DNA of 64,000 nucleotides. It comes from Rosistilla ulvae. GTDB lineage: Bacteria > Planctomycetota > Planctomycetia > Pirellulales > Pirellulaceae. Location: contig NZ_CP036261.1 of NCBI RefSeq assembly GCF_007741475.1, positions 6,325,798 to 6,389,797 on the forward strand, read 5' to 3'. Position 1 is the first letter of the stretch, and each line of letters opens with the position of its first letter. The translations under genes were made by a program, and so were the position numbers. The notes under the pieces are model-generated. The model worked only from the letters and a program-made list of their open reading frames with translations, was not told the origin of the DNA and did no database searches. Of this stretch, positions 55,301 to 62,367 are shown piece after piece.

Positions 55301-56206
55301 GAAACCTTGCGGCCGGGGCAATTGATCGCCTATCGAATCGATGCACCTAAAGCGGACATCGCCGTTTGGAGCGTGGAGATTCCCGGTTTGCCGGCACTTC
55401 GCGAACACCTGGGGCTGCAATTGCAGCGTCTGATGCAAACCGTTGGTACGTTGGGCCAGCCCAAACCGTATGACGGCTTGGCCAATCAAGCGTTTGAACA
55501 GCCCGGATCGGCAAGCAGCGATATTCCCGGTTGGCTCTCGGCACAACATCCCGCGGGGAGCGTCCAATTGGCTACCGACGCGGGCGTGTTGGGCAGCCAA
55601 GCGGTCCAGTTGACCAACAGCGGCCAGACCAACGCCAAGACCTGGTTGTTAAGTCATCCCTTTGATGCCCCCGCGTCGGGACGGCTGGCCGTGCATGCCC
55701 GCGTCCGCCGCGATCTAAAAACCGAAACGGTTCGATTGCGGATGTCGCTCGAAGGCCGTTACCGAGATCGGTCGATTCGCCGCAGCACGGTGATCGGCGA
55801 ACAGCCCGGTGCGGCGATCGGTTCGGATTGGTCGAGCATGCCGTTTCGATTGGAGGTCACCGATCTGCCCGTCGAAGGACTCGAAGAACTGCGGATCGCA
55901 TTTGACCTAGCCAGTCCCGGAACCGTTTGGATCGACGATGTCATGCTGTACGATCAGTTTTTGACTAGCGACGAACGGAAGGAATTGCAAAGCCGAGTGT
56001 TTGTCGCTGTCGAACGGATGCGAGATGGCGATCTTTCCGCCTGCGGCCGCTTGCTCGACTCGTATTGGGGACGCCATGTGTTGGGGTTACCAGCGGACCC
56101 CGCAGTGGCCACCGAGACGCAAGATCAGGCCGAACCGCTCCCCGAATCGGCTCCCAGTATCGCCGACCGCTTGCGGCAATGGCTGCCATCGCCGATCTGG
56201 CGGTAA
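52358..56206 (+). CDS. Very large secreted protein with GHL-type TIM-barrel-like core
   Basis: A 1282-residue protein with signal peptide (RSLAFCGVIALLLDALPATLYSQE, about 15-38). The first 450 residues are beta-rich Ig-like or repeat modules. From about 520 to 850 the order LVQYVKWAGYNGAIVTVNSEGAALYPTE, DVLELLLRMFDRAGLKLVPAVELSTPL, GTRYGKHPSLHGVGVHLGG and ADWLSDGTQ fits a glycoside-hydrolase-like TIM barrel of the GHL10 type. A C-terminal carbohydrate-binding-like module has PGWLSAQHPAGSVQL and EELRIAFDLASPGTVWIDDVMLYD. Catalytic residues are not clear. It stands alone and converges on the AIM24 gene. Confidence 0.78.
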   Translation: MHGQGRPLRFAWIIRSLAFCGVIALLLDALPATLYSQEIELRLRAHWQTAMPEQARFTIQIDNGHLDRLRNLSLDAGSTGALHLATDRKQISVVSRMPSLRGGLEFVARGPAEAILSWSELGADEKRTAPAASQVALADLIDQPRSIELPGGRIQLVVDRAPGDRLRVEFDRESLIFAPGESVPLTIVPEATGLAPNQKLRLMMTLSRARSDKPILQREFQVATDADGRVAPIDAGPLTIPDAEAAYDITVRLTSERSYLSLEVPWAQGSGSIERSVQFVVISDAPPAEDLRPFIELARIEPTKRQWWNPVWMPERLLPGKLVPDAMPSIVPVRHQPLSSEPLTHIAWQDSLVSELQPGGWQSYPLQIKDPGKPHVLVVRYPNDRPMRLGVSVLEPNASGKVMPLGVDTGVAVLPQAIAAPVELNEHRIVFWPKTRQPMVLLTNFDSSKPAWFASLSLEAGPDTLAAEIDPAESNGAGEDPHRLAALYLDKPLLADTFGCSRSLDPDGVSLIDDWQTFLEAGQRLVQYVKWAGYNGAIVTVNSEGAALYPTETMNATARYDMGLFSSRGIDPRKKDVLELLLRMFDRAGLKLVPAVELSTPLTALESSLRDPNTSLGVEPINSAGHRHVDISPSEHGMAPYYNPLDQRVQKAITDVIAELGTRYGKHPSLHGVGVHLGGKTFMQLPGIDWGVDQHTLDAFRVTLSNAPQANNQMIRWIEGEGHSAFQDWRGRRLAGLFGGLSKAAGDRPVLLLTADWLSDGTQGAHDPQRRALDAGIDWESIGGASGVIPMRLYRSQPLADHARQSVDAVLAQDTLWDNHLSALPASGAMLMRPPTDVRLGAFETQSPWGTENTQAWLFAHGVPSDDDGSRAIAKILMPADANVLAVGGWTTPRGSEAASREFLQCYRALPPGRFESVPAENPEAAQLAIVRRLRTPTGFYLYALNPAPWMVQVKIELNNSETVHAIGRVSSAPQTTRTLIETLRPGQLIAYRIDAPKADIAVWSVEIPGLPALREHLGLQLQRLMQTVGTLGQPKPYDGLANQAFEQPGSASSDIPGWLSAQHPAGSVQLATDAGVLGSQAVQLTNSGQTNAKTWLLSHPFDAPASGRLAVHARVRRDLKTETVRLRMSLEGRYRDRSIRRSTVIGEQPGAAIGSDWSSMPFRLEVTDLPVEGLEELRIAFDLASPGTVWIDDVMLYDQFLTSDERKELQSRVFVAVERMRDGDLSACGRLLDSYWGRHVLGLPADPAVATETQDQAEPLPESAPSIADRLRQWLPSPIWR

Positions 56207-56269
56207 CTGGTCGTAAACGTTGCCGCGACATGTGATGTTGCAGCATCGAACCCGCCGCAGCGTTTCGCT

Positions 56270-56971
56270 TCAGCTGCCGCCGTGTTGGAAGTAGACCTCT
56301 TCGTACGGTTGCACGACGACGAACCCATTGCCGCGGAACTGCAGCTGGACCGATTCGCCCGATCCGCGTCCGAAGAAGGTCTTGAATTGGACATCGGTCT
56401 TCAGTTCCGGTTCGAGATTGCCCGACCAGAGGACCGTCGCATTAGGGTCGGTTGTGACAGGTTGAGCTGGCGTGACCGGCAGCGTCATCGGATCGTAGTG
56501 GCTGGTGATCGCCACCATCCCGGTCCCTTCGAGCCGAATGTTGAACAGGCCACCGGCGAGCATCGACGTCATCCGCCGCATCATCTTGATGTCGTATTTC
56601 AGCGACATCTCAAAGGCCAGCAGGTCGTTCCCGTTGACGCAGATCGCGTTGTTCTCCAGCTGCAGGATCGTGATCTTCTTCCCCGAATCGGCGCAGAAGA
56701 CCGATCCGTTGCCAGTCGCTTTGGTCAGCGAAGTCCCTTCGCCCGAGACCGCCTTCTTTAACAAATTGCCGATCCCACGCGATAGGATTCCCTCCCGCTC
56801 GAACTTCACCTGCCCGGTGTAGGCGACCATCGCCCCCAGTTTGATCCAAACCTCGCCGTTGAGGTTGATGTCGAGCATCCGGTCCGATTCGAGTTCGAAC
56901 AGTCCTTGGTGCAGATCGCGATCTCGGGTCTTTTCCAAAAAGGCATCGAGCGTGTATCGACCGTCTGACAT
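56270..56971 (-). CDS. AIM24-family protein
   Basis: A 233-residue protein with the AIM24/TIGR00266 fold of repeated beta motifs: GEVWIKLGAMVAYTGQVKFEREG, LTKATGNGSVFCADSGKKITILQLENNAICVNGNDLLAFEMSL, ARMMRRMTS-like MMRRMTSMLAGGLFNIRLEGTGMVAITSHYDPMTLPV and GESVQLQFRGNGFVVVQPYEE. Bacterial homologues are often close to nucleases or secretion genes but no role is established. The length is typical. It sits alone between the big secreted protein and the isomerase. Confidence 0.9.
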   Translation of the reverse strand: MSDGRYTLDAFLEKTRDRDLHQGLFELESDRMLDINLNGEVWIKLGAMVAYTGQVKFEREGILSRGIGNLLKKAVSGEGTSLTKATGNGSVFCADSGKKITILQLENNAICVNGNDLLAFEMSLKYDIKMMRRMTSMLAGGLFNIRLEGTGMVAITSHYDPMTLPVTPAQPVTTDPNATVLWSGNLEPELKTDVQFKTFFGRGSGESVQLQFRGNGFVVVQPYEEVYFQHGGS

Positions 56972-57070
56972 GTTGAAACTTTCGGTGTCGGTTTAGGGAC
57001 GCGTTTGTGGAGGAGGGTGGCTTTTGTTTTCAGACCAGTCGCGATCGGATGCCGCGGTGCAAACGTCGCG

Positions 57071-58012
57071 TTAAAGCGCGAGGTCGGTTCGCATCTGCTG
57101 GACATAGCGGCGGCACTCCGCTGGCACATCGCCTGGTTCTTCGTATTCGAGCACGACGAAGCCGCGGTAGTTGGCGTCGGTGAGGATTTTTTTCAGCCGA
57201 GCGAAGTCCATCGGTTGCGGCTTACCATCGGCGTCTTTCACAACCACTTTCACCTGCACGTTGACGGCGTATTTGGCGACAGCTTCCATCTGTTCGTAAG
57301 GCTCGCCGCCGAAGCGGAAGTTGCCGGTGTCGAGGTTTACGCCCAGCCAAGGACTATCGACATCGCGGACAAGTTTCAACAACCCATCGGCCGAAGCGGT
57401 CACGCCACCATGATTTTCCAACGCCAAATAGATCCCGTGCTTTGCCGCGTAATCACACGACTTCTGGATGCCGTCGACCATCAGATCATGGGTCTGTTCG
57501 GGAGAGTTTCCTTTTTGGCCGTGGCCGGCAAAGATCCGAATCATCGGCGCGTGCAGAGTGGCTGCGTGATCGATCCAACGTCGCACGTGATCCAGGTTGC
57601 GGTTGCGAGCCACGGTTTCGCTGTGACCAAAATCGTTGCGGATCGCGGTACCCGAAACGGCCAGCCCCTGGCGGAAGCAGTGCGAACGCAGGCCGATCAG
57701 ATAGGCGTCGGTCGGTTCTTCGGGCATGTAATAACTGGTCAGCTCCACACCATCCAACTGCATCCGGGCGCATTCGTCGATGAAGCCCAGCAGATCCATT
57801 TTGGGTGCGACATCTCCCTTTCCCTGCAGCAGCGAGCGGTAGCTGTAGGCTGCTAATGAGAACTTGAACTTCGGGGCATGACGTCCCGGAATCATCTCGG
57901 CAGCGCCAGCAAGTTGTGGCGAAATTGCGGCCAAGGAGGCGGCGGCGAACGAGCTTGTCAACAACTGGCGGCGAGACAACGGCGACTGGGCGGAGGAGTG
58001 AGAGTCTTGCAT
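57071..58012 (-). CDS. Sugar-phosphate isomerase/epimerase-like TIM-barrel protein, Tat signal
   Basis: A 313-residue AP-endonuclease-2-fold protein. A twin-arginine-like signal (SPLSRRQLLTSSFAAASLAAISPQLAGAAE) predicts export. The barrel includes KFSLAAYSYRSLLQGKGD, MDLLGFIDECARMQLDGVELTSYYMP, YLALENHGGVTASADGLLKLV, VNLDTGNFRFGGEP and VVVKDADGKPQPMDFARL. The metal-binding residues of the family (Glu, Asp, His, Glu) have candidates in YLALEN and GVNLDTGN. Substrate unknown. It precedes, on the same strand, nothing recognisable downstream and follows the oxidoreductase gene by 36 bp, so they may be co-transcribed. Confidence 0.88.
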   Translation of the reverse strand: MQDSHSSAQSPLSRRQLLTSSFAAASLAAISPQLAGAAEMIPGRHAPKFKFSLAAYSYRSLLQGKGDVAPKMDLLGFIDECARMQLDGVELTSYYMPEEPTDAYLIGLRSHCFRQGLAVSGTAIRNDFGHSETVARNRNLDHVRRWIDHAATLHAPMIRIFAGHGQKGNSPEQTHDLMVDGIQKSCDYAAKHGIYLALENHGGVTASADGLLKLVRDVDSPWLGVNLDTGNFRFGGEPYEQMEAVAKYAVNVQVKVVVKDADGKPQPMDFARLKKILTDANYRGFVVLEYEEPGDVPAECRRYVQQMRTDLAL

Positions 58013-58048
58013 GGTGTGAGTTCTACCTTTCGCCAGCGGCGCGGAGGG

Positions 58049-59080
58049 CTAAATCGGAGGAGTAGGGCTGAATAATTCGTTCAGACAGATGCGTTGTCCT
58101 GATTCGGCACTCTGTTGAGCGAGTCGAATCACTTGTAAAGCGTAATGAGCGTCCTGCAGGTTTGCCATCTTTCGCACCAAACTGGTGACACTGCGATGGA
58201 ATTGGATCAACAGCTGTTCACCAACGGGCAGTTCGGTTTCCAGCGATTCAACGTGCCGACCGGCGTCGTCGAACCAGACCAAAGTGCTGGGCAAGTCGAT
58301 GAAGGCGAGGCCGTGTTCGCAACAGATCTGCATGTCGGCGCTAGGGCGAAATCCGATCGCTTCTTGCCAGCTGGAGGGGACGTATTGGCCAGCCGAAATC
58401 TGGGCGCAGACCGCAGTGGGGCCGGTGCCAAAGCGCAAGCTCAATTGGCGATAGGTTTCTTGGCCCCGTTCGCCGTACACTGTCGAATTCAAATCGGTCG
58501 GATTGTCGGCGACGACATACCGACACCAATCGACGATCTCGACCAGCTCGCGCGTCGTGCGGTCTTGGTGCTGCGGAACATCCGAAACCAGATTGTTCGA
58601 TGTCGGTTCGGGGCGTCCCAGCCGGCGATGGCAAAAGAGCAGCTGAGGTTTGCCGAGCTTGGTAGCCAACAGTTCTTTTAATCGCAGCGTCGCGGGGGCG
58701 TATCGACGGGGGAATTCAGCCATGAAGGCGATCCCCGATTTATCGACTTGTTCCTTCAGTTCCACGGCGCGCTGTGCGTCGATGTTCAGATCGCTCGCCC
58801 AGTAGACCGCTTTGCCCGCTTCACAGGCGGCGACCAGCGGCAGCCAGCCCTGCCAGCTGCTGTCCAATACGATCACCGCGTCGATGTCCGAACGATGGAT
58901 CAACGCGCGGTAGCCGTCCATCGTCTCGGCTTCGAAATCTCTTGCTGCTTGAGCTGCCAGATGGGCGACCGGCGCATAGATGGCGCGCACCTGAAAACGC
59001 TCGCGCATCATCATCAATGCGGGTCGATGCCGATGTTGCCACGCGGGCCCAAGACCAATAACGCCAACTCGAAGTCGCAT
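58049..59080 (-). CDS. Gfo/Idh/MocA-family oxidoreductase, cytoplasmic
   Basis: A 343-residue NAD(P)-dependent dehydrogenase. Rossmann motif VGVIGLGPAWQHRHRPALM, then DIDAVIVLDSSWQGWLPLVAACEAGKAVYWASDLNIDAQRAVELK, where the usual EKP is replaced by WASD; this region is normally the catalytic Lys of EKP, so catalysis may differ or be lost. No signal peptide. The upstream 36 bp to the isomerase gene suggest a two-gene sugar-catabolic unit. Confidence 0.88.
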   Translation of the reverse strand: MRLRVGVIGLGPAWQHRHRPALMMMRERFQVRAIYAPVAHLAAQAARDFEAETMDGYRALIHRSDIDAVIVLDSSWQGWLPLVAACEAGKAVYWASDLNIDAQRAVELKEQVDKSGIAFMAEFPRRYAPATLRLKELLATKLGKPQLLFCHRRLGRPEPTSNNLVSDVPQHQDRTTRELVEIVDWCRYVVADNPTDLNSTVYGERGQETYRQLSLRFGTGPTAVCAQISAGQYVPSSWQEAIGFRPSADMQICCEHGLAFIDLPSTLVWFDDAGRHVESLETELPVGEQLLIQFHRSVTSLVRKMANLQDAHYALQVIRLAQQSAESGQRICLNELFSPTPPI

Positions 59081-59789
59081 AGACCAATCGCGTAATGCGG
59101 GAGAGAAATGAGAAGCGGATCAAACCGATTCAATGTACAGGAATCTGAGTTCCCACGTTGCCCGGAAAGCTCCGATCCGGCGATTTGCTAGTTATACCGT
59201 CTGCGCCGGAGGGTGTCACGGTTGGCATCGGGGGCGGCCTGGAGCGGGGAACCCTATGGCATCGGGGCGTTGTTTTGTCCACCTTGTTGGCACGGCGCAG
59301 GCTCCGGATCCATTAGGTGACCTGCCCCGAAAGGCTGGAAGTTGGTCCGTACGGGCTGGTCGGCACAGCACCGCTCGGGTGGGACTCTGCGTCGCACATC
59401 AAATCGCCCTCTCGATCGACAAGGCCAGAACGCAGGTTCGATAAAGGCTTGGGATTATGAAGATTAGGAGAGCAGGCTTGCCTAGTTTACCGCGAATTCG
59501 GCGTCTGCTGCCATTTCGTTTTTACGAAACGGGTTTGGTTTCGTGGTTGCCAAGGTAGACCTCAAGCCTACAATCGCCCCCTCAGCGCGAGTTCGCCAAA
59601 CGACCTCTCTTTTCCAGAGCCCCCCCGACCGACTGAAGTCACGGGGCCCACGGAGGTCACCCGGTAGGGAGACGACACTTGCGATCTCTTTGATTTTTCA
59701 GGAGATACCGAACGTGTAATCGGACTGGTTGAGACGTATCGACCTTCGCGTTCGGCCTTGTTTAAACCCAGGATCATGGGGGAATTCGA
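59081..59789. other. Long non-coding region upstream of thioredoxin-like gene
   Basis: About 700 bp with no gene recognised. Open frames present do not resemble proteins. The last 200 bp (about 59590-59789) contain a GC-rich block with GGTCACCCGGTAGGGAGACG before the thioredoxin-like ATG; I cannot draw a confident fold. It should hold the promoter and leader of the thioredoxin-like gene. Confidence 0.4.
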
Positions 59790-60191
59790 ATGTTTTCAGT
59801 GCTACTGACTGCTTTACTCTCGGTGGTTGCTTCCGAGCAAGCGCCCAATCCCGACTATGCAACCGCATATCGGTCGGCTCAAGAAGCGGGAAAGCCGTTG
59901 ATGGTAGTCGTGGGTGCCGATTGGTGCCCAGCGTGTGTGAATCTCAAGCAAAACACGATTGCTTCGTTGAAACAGGCGGGCGATTTGGAAGGTGTTGAAA
60001 TGGCGATCGTCAATCGTGACGCGCAGCCCAGCCTGGCAGGCAAATTGATGCGTGGCCCAATGATGCCACAGATCATTGTCTTTTCCAAAGGCGATGCAGG
60101 ATCATGGACCCGAGTTCAATTGACCGGTTTTCAATCCAGAGACTCCTTGAAGTCGCTGATTCGTAAAGCGGTTCGCAACTCGGGAACCTAA
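59790..60191 (+). CDS. Thioredoxin-like exported protein
   Basis: A 133-residue protein with a short hydrophobic N-terminus (MFSVLLTALLSVVASEQA, a possible signal peptide) and a thioredoxin fold: GKPLMVVVGADWCPACVNLKQNTIASLKQ (redox motif WCPAC, Cys at 50 and 53), then VEMAIVNRDAQPSLAGKLMRGPMMPQIIVF, containing the cis-Pro. It probably acts as a periplasmic thiol oxidoreductase. It stands alone between the large non-coding region and the ABC permease. Confidence 0.82.
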   Translation: MFSVLLTALLSVVASEQAPNPDYATAYRSAQEAGKPLMVVVGADWCPACVNLKQNTIASLKQAGDLEGVEMAIVNRDAQPSLAGKLMRGPMMPQIIVFSKGDAGSWTRVQLTGFQSRDSLKSLIRKAVRNSGT

Positions 60192-60464
60192 GGTTTCCCG
60201 AGCGATAATTTCCTTGGGGAATTGAGCTGCGAACCGGTTCGCGTTTATTGATCGATATGACATCGTCAGCATTGGTCGCAGCATTTTCTGTCCCATGGTC
60301 CGCTCGCAAGTACAGGATGACTTGCGGCGGCTTTCTTTTATAGGGACATGCCAGTCGAAACTGGCTCGAATCGGCATTGAACTAAACCGGCGGTTGTTGC
60401 GTAACAAGCCGACCGATCCCCGGTATTTTCAAGTTTTCATTGCCCGTAACGGACCACTCCTCCA

Positions 60465-62252
60465 ATGGCTTCGGTTTTCGCTTTGATCCCGCTGCAACAG
60501 TTTTCCTGGCTCTCCTCGTGGCTGACGCCGATCTGGATCCTCGCCGTAGGCATGTTGCTAGGCCTTTTTGCGACCGCCGCGATTTACGTGGTGTTGGCCG
60601 CATTCTCCCGCATCCCGGCGTTGGGAAACCTTGCCGAAGACACGCGGAAAGCGACTTTTGTCGCCTTGGGAATCGCGATCGTTGTCGCCGGTCTGGGCAT
60701 TCTGAAGACGGTCGTCTTTGCCGATGCACCCGAAATCACGGTCGCTGGCGATGAAAACCCAACCGCAGCTCACAGCGCCTACTTGATTCTACCGATGGTC
60801 GGGCTGGGAGTGATCGTCGGCTGGGGCTTGGTCTTCGGCGTTTGGCAGCGAACGATTCGCGAGTTTTTCCAAATCGTATCCGAAGGGATCACCGGCTATC
60901 TGCTGATGGCTCTGGTCGGATTCATCATCCTGGGGCTCGCCTCGACGATGGTGGTCACCGATCGCGATAAAATCATCAGTTCGCTACCTGCGGTGCTTGA
61001 GAGCGATCGCTGGGAAACGACGATTACGCTCGACCCTGCTCCCGCCGATCTGCCTGCCGATCAATCTCCTTTTCAACGCCATGATCTGATTCAGTACAAT
61101 CCAGAAGCGGTTTCCGAAGTGGTGATCGTTTCGGACCGCACGATCATGATCGCCGATGCCGAATCGCCCGACAACTTTACGATGAGCCCCCAGCGATTCG
61201 AATCGGATGATCCCGTTGTCTGGCGTCGTGGCAAAGCGAATCCGTTGATCCGTTCAGTCCTGCCGCTGCCGTTGGATCCAACCAATGGCGTCTACTTCCA
61301 AAACCGCGAAGTCGATCCGGCGACGGTCAAGATTGCGATCGTGACCAAACCAGCGGCTCCCGAAGCGCTGACGATCTGGGTGACCGCCTTTATTGTCGTG
61401 CTGTTGCTGACGGCGATGATCACGATCCGCCAAGCGGCACCGCAAGTCAGTGCGATCGCGCTGGCGACGGCGAAAAGCGAATTGGCTCAGCCGCTGTACG
61501 TGACGCTGCTGCTGATCGGTTTCGCCGCGATCGTGCTCTTTATCTGGGTTCCGTTCCACACCTTGGGCGAAGACATCAAAGTCCTCAAAGATTCGGGGAT
61601 GACGCTGATCATGATCTTCAGCATCATCCAAGCGGTTTGGTCGTCGGGAACCAGCGTCTCCGAAGAGATCGAAGGCCGCACCGCGTTGACCGTGCTCAGC
61701 AAGCCGGTCAGTCGTCAATCGTTCATGATCGGCAAGTACCTGGGAATCATGTGGACGATCCTGTTGATGTTTGTGATCTTGGGGCTGCTGTTGATGGTCG
61801 TCACCGCCTACAAACCGATCTACGATTCGCGTGAGAACACGACCGAGCAGCCGCCGTGGCAAACCTGCCATCTCGAAATGGTGACCACCGCACCGGGGCT
61901 ATGCCTGTTGTTCATGGAGACGACGTTGATCGCCGGTATCAGCGTGGCGATCGCAACCCGATTGCCAGTGATCGCCAACTTCGTGATCTGTTTTACGATC
62001 TACGTGATTGGAAACATCACATCGCCCATTGTCAGGGCCTCGGCGGAGGATAACGAGCTGGTCAGATTTGTCGGCCGGTTGATTGCTGTCGTCTTCCCGA
62101 ACCTGAACACATTTAATGTTCAGGCGGCGGTCGACGCCGGAAATCCGATCCCGCCGATCTATCTCGCCGGTGCGTTCACCTACCTCGCCTGTTTCATGGT
62201 CGTCGTACTGGTCGTCTCGCTGCTGTTGTTCGAAGACCGCGACCTCGCGTAG
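60465..62252 (+). CDS. ABC-2-type transporter permease
   Basis: A 595-residue membrane protein with about eight to ten helices, including WILAVGMLLGLFATAAIYVVLA, VALGIAIVVAGLGIL, AFIVVLLLTAMITI, TLLLIGFAAIVLFIWV, MTLIMIFSIIQAVWSSG, IMWTILLMFVILGLLLMV and the C-terminal AFTYLACFMVVVLVVSLLLF. The EEIEGRTALTVLSKPVSRQSFMIGKYLG segment is the ABC-2 permease signature near the last cytoplasmic helix. A large soluble segment (about 165-290) faces outward. No ATP-binding partner is in the window. Confidence 0.85.
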   Translation: MASVFALIPLQQFSWLSSWLTPIWILAVGMLLGLFATAAIYVVLAAFSRIPALGNLAEDTRKATFVALGIAIVVAGLGILKTVVFADAPEITVAGDENPTAAHSAYLILPMVGLGVIVGWGLVFGVWQRTIREFFQIVSEGITGYLLMALVGFIILGLASTMVVTDRDKIISSLPAVLESDRWETTITLDPAPADLPADQSPFQRHDLIQYNPEAVSEVVIVSDRTIMIADAESPDNFTMSPQRFESDDPVVWRRGKANPLIRSVLPLPLDPTNGVYFQNREVDPATVKIAIVTKPAAPEALTIWVTAFIVVLLLTAMITIRQAAPQVSAIALATAKSELAQPLYVTLLLIGFAAIVLFIWVPFHTLGEDIKVLKDSGMTLIMIFSIIQAVWSSGTSVSEEIEGRTALTVLSKPVSRQSFMIGKYLGIMWTILLMFVILGLLLMVVTAYKPIYDSRENTTEQPPWQTCHLEMVTTAPGLCLLFMETTLIAGISVAIATRLPVIANFVICFTIYVIGNITSPIVRASAEDNELVRFVGRLIAVVFPNLNTFNVQAAVDAGNPIPPIYLAGAFTYLACFMVVVLVVSLLLFEDRDLA

Positions 62253-62367
62253 TTCGACAGCGAAACGCAGCAATTCTAGAAACGCCTCCCGTGGCCCAGC
62301 GTCACGGGAGCAGCGATCTCAGCGGCCCCGCGCCGCCATCCCAGCCGGTTGGCATGCACCGCCGTCT

